Shown here piece by piece: positions 51,321 to 59,672 of a stretch of DNA of 64,000 bases. The notes under the pieces were generated by a model. That model had not been told where the DNA came from, ran no database searches, and worked only from the letters and a program-made list of their open reading frames with translations. This DNA is from Treponema sp. (lineage in GTDB: Bacteria; Spirochaetota; Spirochaetia; Treponematales; Treponemataceae): positions 57,651 through 121,650 of the forward strand of contig JAFSJX010000022.1 of assembly GCA_017449285.1 (NCBI GenBank). The letters are read 5' to 3'. The stretch's first letter is position 1; the number at the start of each line of letters is the position of its first letter. The position numbers and the translations under genes are program-made.

Positions 51321-51413
51321 CTCACAGAGGACGCAGAGTTCACAAAGAGCATAACGAAAGGAAAAAACTTTCTTTGCAAAGAAATCCCTCTGTGGTCTCC
51401 TAAACTCTGTGAG
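51321..51413. repeat. Inverted CACAGAG-type repeat between hisH and hisF
   Basis: CTCACAGAG (51321-51329) and CTCTGTGAG (51405-51413) as outer arms, the perfect palindrome TTTCTTTGCAAAGAAA (51369-51384) inside, and further CACAGAGG/CCTCTGTG pairs. Similar CACAGAG-rich elements are scattered in many bacterial genomes. Confidence 0.55.
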
Positions 51414-51419
51414 GAATCT

Positions 51420-52064
51420 TTATTTCACAAAATTCTCCAATATCTTCAAGCCGACTTTACCCGATTTTTCTGGGTGGAACTGGAACGCCGTTACGCTGCC
51501 GCAAGAAACGCAGGCGGGCACTTTACAGCCGTAATCAGCGGTCGCCTTGATGATAGCCGCATCCGTTGGCTGAATCAGATAGGAATGGACGAAGTAAAAA
51601 TCGCTGTGTTCGGGAACGCCGTCAAACAAAGGAGAACCGCCGTTCGTGTAGGTCAAATCATTCCAGCCCATGTGCGGCACTTTGAGGGAGGATTGGTGGT
51701 CGAGTGTATCGAAATTTCCAGCCGCATCATTCCACACACTCGCAAAATGGCGGATTTCACCTTTCAGAATGCCAAGACATTCCACATCACCTTCTTCCGA
51801 ATGCTCAAAAATAATTTGGCTTCCCAGACAAATGCCCACAAGCGGTTTTTCTGCCGCCGCCCAGTCTTTCAGAAATGAATCAAATCCCGTTTTTCGCAGT
51901 TGAGCCATCGCATAAGCGGCTTCGCCCACACCAGGAAAAATGAGTTTGTCTACGTTCTCAAGGTCACGCGGATTTTTTGAAAGCACATATTCTGCACCAA
52001 GCGAAGCCAATGCCCGCTCCACGCTCTTGATGTTTCCCGCATTGTAATCAACGATTCCTACCAT
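51420..52064 (-). CDS. hisH: Imidazole glycerol phosphate synthase glutaminase subunit
   Basis: 214-residue class I glutamine amidotransferase that supplies ammonia to HisF. Nucleophile Cys79 in LVGICLGSQ, His and Glu in FQFHPEKSG, N-terminal VGIVDYNAGNIKSV. Start at 52064 is preceded by AGGTAGAAG and fits the family; a slightly earlier ATG adds six residues. It heads the hisH-hisF unit. Confidence 0.95.
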   Translation of the reverse strand: MVGIVDYNAGNIKSVERALASLGAEYVLSKNPRDLENVDKLIFPGVGEAAYAMAQLRKTGFDSFLKDWAAAEKPLVGICLGSQIIFEHSEEGDVECLGILKGEIRHFASVWNDAAGNFDTLDHQSSLKVPHMGWNDLTYTNGGSPLFDGVPEHSDFYFVHSYLIQPTDAAIIKATADYGCKVPACVSCGSVTAFQFHPEKSGKVGLKILENFVK

Positions 52065-52082
52065 ACTTCTACCTGTCTGCAA

Positions 52083-52111
52083 ATTCTAGCGGGCACGATT
52101 AAGCAAGTCAA
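52083..52111 (-). promoter_or_regulatory. Promoter of hisH-hisF
   Basis: Minus strand TTGACT (52106-52111), 17 bases, TAGAAT (52083-52088). Confidence 0.7.
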
Positions 52112-52133
52112 GAGTATGTGCCGATAAAAAAAT

Positions 52134-52364
52134 ATGAGTATCGCACAATTATTGCCCGTCCTGAAAGGCGTGCTGACAAATAAAATCATCATCATCTGCG
52201 CAATCGTCGTGTTTCTGTATGTCGATTTCGTGTGGTTTGTGGCGCGTTACCGAAAAAAGCCTCGCCCTGTAAAGGCTAAGAAATCAGTTGCGTCACCACC
52301 CGCGCCGCCCGCCGAAAACGCCGCCGCCCCAAATGAAGCGAACGAAGCAAAAAGCGGGGCATAA
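52134..52364 (+). CDS. Small single-span membrane protein
   Basis: 76 residues: short N-terminus, one membrane helix (KIIIICAIVVFLYVDFVWFV), a basic stop-transfer RYRKKPRPVKAKK and an Ala/Pro/Glu tail. No ribosome site is evident. The last 89 bp overlap the convergent recQ gene. The hydrophobicity pattern and codon use support a real gene, but no family is recognised. Confidence 0.55.
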   Translation: MSIAQLLPVLKGVLTNKIIIICAIVVFLYVDFVWFVARYRKKPRPVKAKKSVASPPAPPAENAAAPNEANEAKSGA

Positions 52365-53937
52365 GCGCAAGAACGGGATTTCCTTTTTCCTGCACGATGT
52401 CCAAATGCTGTTCCCACACGCCACCCAGAACCCGTATGCGCTGACCTGAAATCAACTGGGAAAGAATGCTGTTGATGTCCTTTGATTCCCACACATTGAT
52501 TTTAAAAATCTCCCGGTCGCGCTCATTCAAATGCGTTTCCAGCAGACTGACGGCTTCTTCCCGCGCATACATTCTACGATGATGCCGAATAAAATTGAAC
52601 ACGAATTCAGCGTCATCGGCTTTGTCGGAAAGACGTTTTCCCGTGCGTGCGGAATCACAAATATCGCAACCACTGCACACCGCCGTTTCCGCTGCAAAAC
52701 TATCCAAAATAAACTGCCGTCTGCATGATTTTGACCGCGCATAACCGCCCATCAGTTTTTCGCGGCTACCAACTTCCGCCTGCCTGTAGCGCACGTCATC
52801 CCAATGATTCCACACCAAAACCGATTTTACGGGCTTTCCGTCACGACCCGCCCTGCCAGCCTCTTGCACAAAATTTTCAAGGTGCGCGGGACTGTCCAAA
52901 TGAAGCACAGTGCGGATATTCGGCTTATCCATTCCCATTCCATACGCGCACGTCGCCGCAAGAATCCCGTTGTCGCTTGTAAAAAACCATTCTTCCACGG
53001 ATTTTTTCTCTTCTTTGGTCATTCCTGCGTGGTAAAATTTCGCCTTCCCGTGACCAAAATATGCCGTCAAAAGTCGTGCCGTATCTTCCGTGCGCGGTCG
53101 CGTTCCGCAAAAAATAATCATGGGCTTTTCCAACTCAAGTGCAAGACGCAGGATTTCTTTTTGCTTTGCATAGGCGTAGCGCACTTCGTAGTGAATGTTC
53201 GGGCGGTCACTTTCGCTCTGAATCAAATGTGCGTTCCCGTCAAACAGCACTTCGCAGACCCGCTGGAGGACGGGCGGACTTGCCGTTGCCGTAAATGCCG
53301 TCACCACCAGAACGCCCAATTTCTTGATGATGTCACCTAGCGTCAGATACGATGGTCTGAAACTATCGCCCCACTCGCTCACGCAATGCGCTTCATCAAT
53401 GGCAATATGAGCGATATGACACTCCGCCAACCGATGAATTAAGCCATCATTCTGCAAGACTTCGGGATTAGCAAGGATGACGCGGGCAGAACCGTTTTTA
53501 ATCCGTGCAAAATTTTCCTCACGCTCCTCTGCCGTTTGTCCGCCACGAAACATGACCGCACCCACCTTTCCCTCGTTCATGCGGCGCATTTGGTCTGCCA
53601 TCAGCGCAAGCAGTGGATACAAAACGAGCGTCGGCCCGTCCAAAAGCAATGCAGGAGTCAAAAAGCACAGCGATTTTCCTGAGCCAGTAGGAAGAAGCAC
53701 AATCTGTCTGCCCCTGCACACAAGGTCGCCTTCATCGGAATCAGCCTGCTCACCACGGGAAACGGCGGCGGCACTGTCCAAAATATTTGCAATCACCAGT
53801 TTCTGCCACGCGAACAGATACCGCACGCCAAACGCATCATGCGCCGCCTTGGTGACCTCATCCATCTCCACGTCATCAGCGTCCGCACTCTGCGCAGGAA
53901 AATCCTCGCCCTCAATAAAAAAAAATTCCTTTTTCAT
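52276..53937 (-). CDS. recQ: RecQ-family ATP-dependent DNA helicase
   Basis: 553 residues. Helicase motifs: Q/I region with LLPTGSGKSLCFLTPALL, DEAH box IAIDEAHCVSEWGDSFRPSY, motif III AFTATASP, motif VI QEAGRAGRDG. A zinc-binding region (SCRRQFILDSF to CSGCDICD) follows, then a short helical C-terminus without an HRDC domain. It unwinds 3'-5' at gaps and forks for repair. MKKEFF at 53937 is the first sensible start; no ribosome site is clear. The C-terminus overlaps a small gene on the other strand. Confidence 0.9.
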   Translation of the reverse strand: MKKEFFFIEGEDFPAQSADADDVEMDEVTKAAHDAFGVRYLFAWQKLVIANILDSAAAVSRGEQADSDEGDLVCRGRQIVLLPTGSGKSLCFLTPALLLDGPTLVLYPLLALMADQMRRMNEGKVGAVMFRGGQTAEEREENFARIKNGSARVILANPEVLQNDGLIHRLAECHIAHIAIDEAHCVSEWGDSFRPSYLTLGDIIKKLGVLVVTAFTATASPPVLQRVCEVLFDGNAHLIQSESDRPNIHYEVRYAYAKQKEILRLALELEKPMIIFCGTRPRTEDTARLLTAYFGHGKAKFYHAGMTKEEKKSVEEWFFTSDNGILAATCAYGMGMDKPNIRTVLHLDSPAHLENFVQEAGRAGRDGKPVKSVLVWNHWDDVRYRQAEVGSREKLMGGYARSKSCRRQFILDSFAAETAVCSGCDICDSARTGKRLSDKADDAEFVFNFIRHHRRMYAREEAVSLLETHLNERDREIFKINVWESKDINSILSQLISGQRIRVLGGVWEQHLDIVQEKGNPVLALMPRFLLRSLHLGRRRFRRAARVVTQLIS

Positions 53938-54010
53938 ACCATATATATAGGCATCAAAAAGGAAAAATATACAAAAAATGTGAAAAAAAAATCGAAAAAA
54001 GTGACGAATT

Positions 54011-55189
54011 TTACCCAAAAATCGGACGCACGTTAATCACATTCTCCACATTTGCCAGTTTGCGAAGCGTTTCCTCAGCAATACTGCCGTCCACGTCAAT
54101 CAGAGCATAAGCAAAGTCACCACGATTCTGATCAACCATTCCGGCAATGTTCAATTTTGCGTCTCCCAAAATCGTCGTCAGGTTTGCAATCAGACCGGGC
54201 ATATTCTTGTGGCTGACGCACAGGCGCGTTCCTTTTGCGGGAATCGGATTGTCCGTGACGCATTTGGGGAAATTCACCGAATTGACCACGATGCCGCGTT
54301 CCAAAAAGTCTCGCAATTCTTTTACCGCCATGACCGCGCAGTTGTCTTCCGCTTCGGGAGTTGACGCGCCAAGATGCGGGAAGCAGACGACTTTTTCGTT
54401 TTTGAGCAGGTCTTCGTCGGCAAAGTCAGTAATGAGCGTCGCAACTTTTCCGCTTTCAATGGCTGCCAGAACGTCAGCATTGTTTACCAATCCGCCACGA
54501 GCCAGGTTGATGATGCGAACGCCGTCCTTCATCGTTTTGATTGAAGATGCGTTAATCATGCCCTTGGTGTCGTCCGTCTGGGGAACATGCACGGTGATGT
54601 AGTCAGATTTTGCATACACGCTGTCTAGCGTTTCCATGACCTTTACATTGTGGTCAAGAGAAAGGGCTGCCTTCACGGAAAGGAAGGGGTCGTAGCCAAT
54701 AACGTTCATGCCCAGTTCAATCGCTGTGTTCGCAACCATTGCGCCGATTGCACCCAGACCGATAACGCCCAGTGTCTTTCCCTTTACTTCCGGGCCGACA
54801 AACTGTGACTTTCCTTTTTCTGCCAGTGCGGGAATCTCGTCACCCTTGCCGGCAAGTCCTGCAGCCCATTTGTTTGCGGCAATAACAGGACGGCTTGAAA
54901 GCAGAAGAGCCAGAATGACCAGTTCCTTAACGGCGTTTGCGTTTGCACCCGGCGTATTAAAAACCGCAATGCCTTTTGCCGTCATCTCAGGAATCGGGAT
55001 GTTGTTTACGCCAGCACCCGCGCGGGCAATCGCCTTGACGGTCTGTGACAGGCTCATTCCATGCATTTCCTGCGAGCGAACCAAAATTGCGTCTGGGTCA
55101 AGGATGCTTGAAGCAACTTCATAATTGTCGCGCGGAAAGTTATCCAGTCCAATCGCGCTGATTTTGTTAAGTGTCTGAATCTTGTACAT
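54011..55189 (-). CDS. serA: D-3-phosphoglycerate dehydrogenase
   Basis: First step of serine synthesis: oxidises 3-phosphoglycerate with NAD+. 392 residues: substrate domain, NAD-binding GVIGLGAIGAMVANTA, catalytic Arg (NLARGGLVNNADV), acid (ITDFADEDL) and His (FPHLGASTPEAEDN), then a C-terminal ACT domain (about 318-392). GAGGAG supports the start at 55189. Follows serC on the same strand with a palindromic repeat between them. A Rex-type box in the serC promoter suggests control by the NADH/NAD+ ratio. Confidence 0.95.
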   Translation of the reverse strand: MYKIQTLNKISAIGLDNFPRDNYEVASSILDPDAILVRSQEMHGMSLSQTVKAIARAGAGVNNIPIPEMTAKGIAVFNTPGANANAVKELVILALLLSSRPVIAANKWAAGLAGKGDEIPALAEKGKSQFVGPEVKGKTLGVIGLGAIGAMVANTAIELGMNVIGYDPFLSVKAALSLDHNVKVMETLDSVYAKSDYITVHVPQTDDTKGMINASSIKTMKDGVRIINLARGGLVNNADVLAAIESGKVATLITDFADEDLLKNEKVVCFPHLGASTPEAEDNCAVMAVKELRDFLERGIVVNSVNFPKCVTDNPIPAKGTRLCVSHKNMPGLIANLTTILGDAKLNIAGMVDQNRGDFAYALIDVDGSIAEETLRKLANVENVINVRPIFG

Positions 55190-55273
55190 ATTCTTATTTC
55201 TCCTCTTCAAATTGCATAAAAGCATTGGTTGCAATCTTTGAAACAGTTGCAACAGAAAATAAATTATTTTTGT

Positions 55274-55349
55274 ACAAAATAGACGGGAAGCGGGGTTCTG
55301 ACGCAGAACGCGCGTTAAACGGCAGGTTCCCGCTGGTAGTCTATTTTGT
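55274..55349. repeat. Palindromic repeat family C, copy 3, between serC and serA
   Basis: Perfect 11-bp outer arms ACAAAATAGAC (55274-55284) and GTCTATTTTGT (55339-55349); inner GGGAAGCGGGG and CCCGCTGG parts match the two hairpins inside the miniature element at 44253-44680. May modulate read-through from serC to serA. Confidence 0.75.
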
Positions 55350-55358
55350 CAATTGCGA

Positions 55359-56528
55359 CTATTTATTCTCCTCTGCAAATTTTTTCATAAAATCAACCAG
55401 TGCTTTTACGCCGTCCAGCGTCATTGCGTTGTAGATGCTTGCGCGCATACCGCCAACCAGACGATGACCTTTCAGATTCACCAGTCCTGCCGCAGCCGCT
55501 TCCTTTACGAACTTGTCGTTGATTTCCTTTTCCTTTGCAAGGGCGGCTTTCTCTGCATCCGTGCGGTCAGCCTCATCTTTCTTTCCAGCCGCAGCAGTTT
55601 CGGCAGTTGAATACTTGGTCAGGAAAGGCACGTTCATCAGTGAGCGGCTTCCCTTCTCAGTCGTCGCATGGTAGAAGTCAGACTTGTCAAGGAAGTCGTA
55701 GAGGTAGTCCGCCTTTTCCTTGTTGCGCTTGAGCATACCCTCCGCACCGCCGTTCTTTTCAATCCAGTGCAGCACCTTTCCCAGAACGTAAATCGTATAG
55801 CAGGGCGGAGTATTGTACATGGAACCGTTTTCGCTGTGCGTCTTGTAGGCAAGCATGGTCGGAGTTCCCGGCAAACAGTTTTCCGGCTCGGGAATCAAGT
55901 CTTCGCGCACGATTACTAGGGTAACGCCCGCAGGAGCAAGGTTTTTCTGTGCGCCCGCAAACAAAAGCCCGAACTTTGACACATCCAGCGGCTCGCTCAA
56001 TACGCAGGAAGAAATATCGGCCACCAGCGGAATATCGCCCGTGTCGGGAATGTACTCGTAGTGAGTGCCCATAATCGTGTTGTTGTAGCAGATGTAGGCA
56101 TAGTCGTAGTCGCCCATGATTTTTTCCACGCGGGGAATATAGGAATAATTCTTGTCCTTTGAAGAAGCAATCACGTCCACCGCAATGCCCAGTTTTTTTG
56201 CCTCAGCGGCAGCCTTCTTTGCCCATACGCCAGTCTCGATATAGGCAGCCTTCTTGTGCTTGATGCCCAGATTTTCCGCAACCATGGCAAACTGCGTAGA
56301 ACCGCCGCCCTGCACAAAGAGAACCTTATAGTTTTCAGGCACCTTCATCAGTTTGCGCACCATCGCCTCAGCATCCTCAATAATCGGCTCATAAGCCTTT
56401 GAACGGTGGCTCATTTCCATCACGGACTGACCCGTTCCCTTGTAATCCAGCATCTCAGCCGCACACTCGTTCAAAACCTCTTCCGGCAGGCAACTCGGAC
56501 CCGCGCTAAAATTGTACACACGACTCAT
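55359..56528 (-). CDS. serC: Phosphoserine aminotransferase
   Basis: Second step of serine synthesis, PLP-dependent transfer from glutamate. 389 residues: N-terminal YNFSAGPSCLPEEVL, GGGSTQFAMVAENL, the PLP lysine in FAGAQKNLAPAGVTLV, and C-terminal LKGHRLVGGMRASIYNAM. A charged insertion (about residues 314-340, AAAGKKDEADRTDAEKAAL) before the closing segment makes it longer than the usual 360. Start at 56528 has GAGGAG at eight bases; an ATG six bases earlier is too close. Forms an operon with serA. Confidence 0.95.
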   Translation of the reverse strand: MSRVYNFSAGPSCLPEEVLNECAAEMLDYKGTGQSVMEMSHRSKAYEPIIEDAEAMVRKLMKVPENYKVLFVQGGGSTQFAMVAENLGIKHKKAAYIETGVWAKKAAAEAKKLGIAVDVIASSKDKNYSYIPRVEKIMGDYDYAYICYNNTIMGTHYEYIPDTGDIPLVADISSCVLSEPLDVSKFGLLFAGAQKNLAPAGVTLVIVREDLIPEPENCLPGTPTMLAYKTHSENGSMYNTPPCYTIYVLGKVLHWIEKNGGAEGMLKRNKEKADYLYDFLDKSDFYHATTEKGSRSLMNVPFLTKYSTAETAAAGKKDEADRTDAEKAALAKEKEINDKFVKEAAAAGLVNLKGHRLVGGMRASIYNAMTLDGVKALVDFMKKFAEENK

Positions 56529-56565
56529 GTTCATTTCTCCTCATGTCGTTTAATTTTCTTCATCT

Positions 56566-56697
56566 GGGAGGGGGGAAGTCTCCCCCTGCGCTCCCAAGCA
56601 AGCCGCTCCACAAACCGCCCCTGCAAGCAGTGCCGATTTTCTCCGCTTCGTTGCTTGTCCGCTACCCTCTCTACGGGAGTCCCCGTAACGCCCCTTC
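56566..56697. repeat. GC-rich modular repeat, family A/B hybrid, copy 3 (inverted)
   Basis: Reverse complement begins GGGGCGTTACGGGGACTCCC with stem TACGGG-GACT-CCCGTA and GGTAGCGGACAAGC, as family A, and ends with a B-type stem GGGGGA..TCCCCC. It lies in the predicted 5' leader of serC. Confidence 0.65.
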
Positions 56698-56702
56698 TAT
56701 TA

Positions 56703-56762
56703 CTGTGAAATTTGTAACAGAAGTGTAGAGACATTCTAGTGCCTTTGAGGAAGAAGGGTCAA
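56703..56762 (-). promoter_or_regulatory. serC-serA promoter with Rex-type operator
   Basis: Minus strand TTGACC (56757-56762), 18 bases, TAGAAT (56733-56738), then 12 bases on, the dyad CTGTTACAAATTTCACAG (56703-56720) with half-sites TGTTA and TCACA six apart, as in Rex boxes. The rex promoter at 59440-59499 has the same hexamers, spacer and spacing. Confidence 0.75.
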
Positions 56763-56880
56763 TCAAATTTCTAGAGAATTTACTGCAAACCGCCCGAAGT
56801 TCAGCCAAATTCAACCAAAAACACAATTTATTGTGAAAAAAATAACGATAACAGACAGGCTGTTTAATCAGTAACATCGA

Positions 56881-57030
56881 CCGCAAATCACCGCAACAAA
56901 ATACCGCAAATCACCGCAACAAAATACCGCAAATCACCGCAACAAAATACCGCAAATCACCGCAACAAAATACCACAAATCACCGCAACAAAATACCACA
57001 AATCACCGCAACAAAATACCACAAATCACT
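56881..57030. repeat. 23-bp tandem repeat, about 6.5 units
   Basis: Unit CCGCAAATCACC followed by GCAACAAAATA. Four units start CCGC, the last ones CCAC. It ends at the -35 of the downstream ATPase gene. No spacers, so not CRISPR. A lone related stretch, ATACCGCAAATCACTG, occurs at about 59525. Confidence 0.9.
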
Positions 57031-57058
57031 TGACCGAAAAAGAAAACCGACCTATAGT
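57030..57058 (+). promoter_or_regulatory. Promoter of the DUF4143 ATPase gene
   Basis: TTGACC (57030-57035), 17 bases, TATAGT (57053-57058), directly after the tandem repeat. Confidence 0.65.
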
Positions 57059-57076
57059 TGTAATGAGAGGCGCAGA

Positions 57077-58357
57077 ATGGCATATTTGAATCGTATTGCC
57101 GATGATATACTGAAAAGCAATCTGGAAGCGTTTGGTGCGATTCTGATTGTCGGTCCAAAAGGATGTGGAAAAACAAGTACGGCACGACAGTGCGCGGCAA
57201 GCATTATTGAATTTCAAGACGAAGACAACCGCGAAGAATACCTGAGCGTTGCAAACACCCAGCCCTCCCGGCTTCTTGTCGGTAAAAATCCGCGCCTGTT
57301 TGACGAATGGCAGGACGCTCCCAAAATCTGGGGTGCAATCAGAAAATCCGTTGATGACAGGCAGGAAACAGGCCTGTACATACTCACTGGCTCCACATCG
57401 CAGACTGTAGAAAGCGCCCATACAGGAACACTCAGAATCTCTACCATGCAGATGTACCCCATGAGTCTGTTTGAAAGCCAAGAATCAAACGGAACCGTTT
57501 CTTTAACGAGTCTCTTTAACGCGCCCGAATCATTTGACAGCTGCAAGTCAAACTTGAATATAGACGATATCATTTTTGCCATTTGTCGTGGTGGATGGCC
57601 AAGCACGGTGCATATTCATTCATCAGACGCAAAACTGAAAATTGCAAAGGATTTGTTTGCGCAGACATACCGCACGGACATTTCACATATTGACGGCATA
57701 AAGCGAAATCCTGCATGGACGGAAACCATTCTGCGCTCGTATGCACGAAACATCTGTACGCTTTCCGATGCAAAAACCATCTACAAAGACGTACAGGCAA
57801 CGACGGCATTGTCTGAGAATACTTTTTTTGATTATACGGCGGCTTTGGAAAAACTGTTCATCATTGATGATGTGGAGGCATGGTGTCCAGCCATCCGGTC
57901 AAAGACGGCAATTCGGGCGACAAAAAAGAAAAACCTTGTAGACCCGTCGGTAGCGGTCGCCGCAATGGGTCTGCGTCCTGATTATTTTAACACTGATTTT
58001 AAGACATTAGGATTTCTGTTTGAATCACTCTGCATTCGTGATTTAAAAATCTATTCCTCAAAGCGCGGTGGTAAAGTTTCCTATTACCATGACCGCTACG
58101 GACTGGAGGCAGATGCCGTCCTGCATCTTGACGATGGACGCTATGCTCTCATTGAAATAAAACTGGGGGCTAACGAAATCGACAGAGGTGCAGCCCACTT
58201 GAACGAGATTGAATCGCTCATTCAAAAACACAATGAAAATGAAAACCAAGTTCCCCTGCGTCTGCCCGACCTAAAAATCGTCCTGACTGGCACTGAATAC
58301 GGCTACCGTCGCGATGACGGCGTATTTGTCATTCCGATAGCATGTCTGCGGGATTAG
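57077..58357 (+). CDS. AAA_14/DUF4143 family ATPase
   Basis: 426 residues. P-loop LIVGPKGCGKTS (about 23-34), Walker B-like RLFDEWQDAP, sensor LTGSTS; a winged-helix part (about 200-260) and a C-terminal DUF4143 nuclease-like region with DRYGLEADAVLHLDDGRYALIEIKLG, a D...E-x-K arrangement. Such ATPases are common accessory genes in Treponema with no settled function. GAGAGG precedes the start. It differs in family from the ATPase at 17460-18851 though the layout is similar. The 23-bp tandem repeat lies just upstream. Confidence 0.87.
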   Translation: MAYLNRIADDILKSNLEAFGAILIVGPKGCGKTSTARQCAASIIEFQDEDNREEYLSVANTQPSRLLVGKNPRLFDEWQDAPKIWGAIRKSVDDRQETGLYILTGSTSQTVESAHTGTLRISTMQMYPMSLFESQESNGTVSLTSLFNAPESFDSCKSNLNIDDIIFAICRGGWPSTVHIHSSDAKLKIAKDLFAQTYRTDISHIDGIKRNPAWTETILRSYARNICTLSDAKTIYKDVQATTALSENTFFDYTAALEKLFIIDDVEAWCPAIRSKTAIRATKKKNLVDPSVAVAAMGLRPDYFNTDFKTLGFLFESLCIRDLKIYSSKRGGKVSYYHDRYGLEADAVLHLDDGRYALIEIKLGANEIDRGAAHLNEIESLIQKHNENENQVPLRLPDLKIVLTGTEYGYRRDDGVFVIPIACLRD

Positions 58358-58373
58358 GGGGAGGGCCTATCAA

Positions 58374-58793
58374 ATGAATCTTTTGGAACTCCGTAAGTCA
58401 ATTCAGGAAAAATCCCAGTTTTCTTTTGCGCGCAGTGGCGGGCACGGCGGACAGAACGTAAACAAAGTGAACACAAAAGTCCACCTCGTCCTGCCTCTTT
58501 CCGACCTTGCAGGCCTGTCGGAAGACGAAATAGCGCGGCTTCGGACAAAACTCGCCTCCATCATCAACAGCGAAGGCTGTCTTTTTCTTGATGTGGACGA
58601 CGAGCGTTTTCAGGAAGTAAACCGAAAAATCGCCCTCTCCCGCATCGAAAACAGAATCACCACCGCGCTCAAAATCCCAAAAAAGCGCAGGAAAACCAAG
58701 CCCACCCAAGCCAGTAAGGAACGCAAGCTCAAACTCAAACGCATTCGCTCAGAGATAAAGAAGAACCGCTCCATGCGCTTCAACCTGTTTTAG
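58374..58793 (+). CDS. arfB: Alternative ribosome-rescue factor / peptidyl-tRNA hydrolase ArfB
   Basis: 139 residues of the YaeJ/ICT1 family. It frees stalled ribosomes by hydrolysing peptidyl-tRNA. The catalytic GGQ is at residues 25-27 (RSGGHGGQNVNKVNTKV), followed by a compact core and a very basic C-terminal tail (KKRRKTKPTQASKERKLKLK) that threads the empty mRNA channel. It follows the ATPase gene by 16 bp; a G-rich ribosome site GGGGGAGGG is present. Probably independent in function from that ATPase. Confidence 0.92.
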   Translation: MNLLELRKSIQEKSQFSFARSGGHGGQNVNKVNTKVHLVLPLSDLAGLSEDEIARLRTKLASIINSEGCLFLDVDDERFQEVNRKIALSRIENRITTALKIPKKRRKTKPTQASKERKLKLKRIRSEIKKNRSMRFNLF

Positions 58794-58809
58794 AAAAAAA
58801 ATGCAGAAT

Positions 58810-59427
58810 TTATCCCCTCGCCAACAGGCTTGTCAGCATAGTGACTGGCGCGGCGTTCTCCACGGATAGGGCATCGTCTACGGACAGCACGGTTCCTGTG
58901 TAGTTCACAATACCTTTTATGCCGCACCGTGCAAGCCGCGCCGCTGTTTCCTGAGCGTTTGCATCGGGAACGGCAAGAATTGCATACTCAATATGTTCAC
59001 GGGCGATGACTGTTTCCAGTTCGCGCGATGGATAGAGGGGAAAGGTGGAGCGGAGCACTTCAGTACGGTTTACGCTCGCATCAAAGCCTGCCACAATTTT
59101 AAAGGGGGAGTTCTCAAAGAAGGTGTTTTCCAAAAGAGCAGCACCCAGTCTTCCCAAGCCCACTATGCAGCAGTGTTTCTGTTCATCTGCCACCCTAATG
59201 TTCAGTGCCTTGCAGATAGCATTGCGCAAGTCCGCCACTTTGTAGCCATTTGAAACGCCCGTGCAGTCCAAAAGAGAAATGTCGCGGCGTATCAGCGACT
59301 GGCTCCAGCCGGTAAGTCCTTCTATTGCAACTGAGGTTATTTTTTCCGCCGTCTGCTGCGAAAGCAGTTGTGCCAGAAGCACCAGTCGTCTGCGGGTCGG
59401 TTCGGGAATTTGTTTCGTCATACTCAT
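58810..59427 (-). CDS. rex: Redox-sensing transcriptional repressor Rex
   Basis: 205 residues. N-terminal winged helix (IPEPTRRRLVLLAQLL, SQSLIRRDISLLD) and a Rossmann domain with CCIVGLGRLGAALLEN that binds NADH. High NADH releases it from DNA. The C-terminal part (GIKGIVNYTGTVLSVDDAL) ends with a dimerisation helix. A Rex-type box lies between its promoter and start, implying autoregulation. The ATG at 59427 or the one at 59421 could be used; neither has a strong ribosome site. Confidence 0.93.
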   Translation of the reverse strand: MSMTKQIPEPTRRRLVLLAQLLSQQTAEKITSVAIEGLTGWSQSLIRRDISLLDCTGVSNGYKVADLRNAICKALNIRVADEQKHCCIVGLGRLGAALLENTFFENSPFKIVAGFDASVNRTEVLRSTFPLYPSRELETVIAREHIEYAILAVPDANAQETAARLARCGIKGIVNYTGTVLSVDDALSVENAAPVTMLTSLLARG

Positions 59428-59439
59428 CGGTCACCATTA

Positions 59440-59499
59440 CTGTGATTTTTATAACGGAAATACATTCTTATTCTATCGGTTCTGAGCAAATCTGGTCAA
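59440..59499 (-). promoter_or_regulatory. rex promoter with Rex-type operator
   Basis: Minus strand TTGACC (59494-59499), 18 bases, TAGAAT (59470-59475), 12 bases, then CCGTTATAAAAATCACAG (59440-59457) with half-sites CGTTA and TCACA. The layout is the same as in the serC promoter. Confidence 0.75.
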
Positions 59500-59639
59500 T
59501 TGAATTTAGAGGAAAACCAATGCAATACCGCAAATCACTGAAACCAACTGAATTATCTGCGAAATTATGAAACAATCCCCCTCCCCCACAAAAATAATCT
59601 CACTTTCCACAAAATATTTTCCCACGATTCAGTTTTCTG

Positions 59640-59648
59640 TGGTATAAT
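59640..59648 (+). promoter_or_regulatory. Extended -10 promoter of malQ
   Basis: TGGTATAAT, an extended -10 (TGnTATAAT) with no good -35, about 25 bp upstream of the malQ start. Confidence 0.6.
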
Positions 59649-59672
59649 GGTCTTCTGATGAGAGGCGAAAAG

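Noticed and set aside
56881..57030. Possible CRISPR array
   Set aside because: The 23-bp units are directly adjacent with no unique spacers and there are no cas genes nearby.
59520..59570. 16-codon ORF after AGAGGAAAA upstream of malQ
   Set aside because: It has a ribosome-like site, but lies within the rex promoter region on the opposite strand; the peptide has no sensor codon run and no terminator follows.
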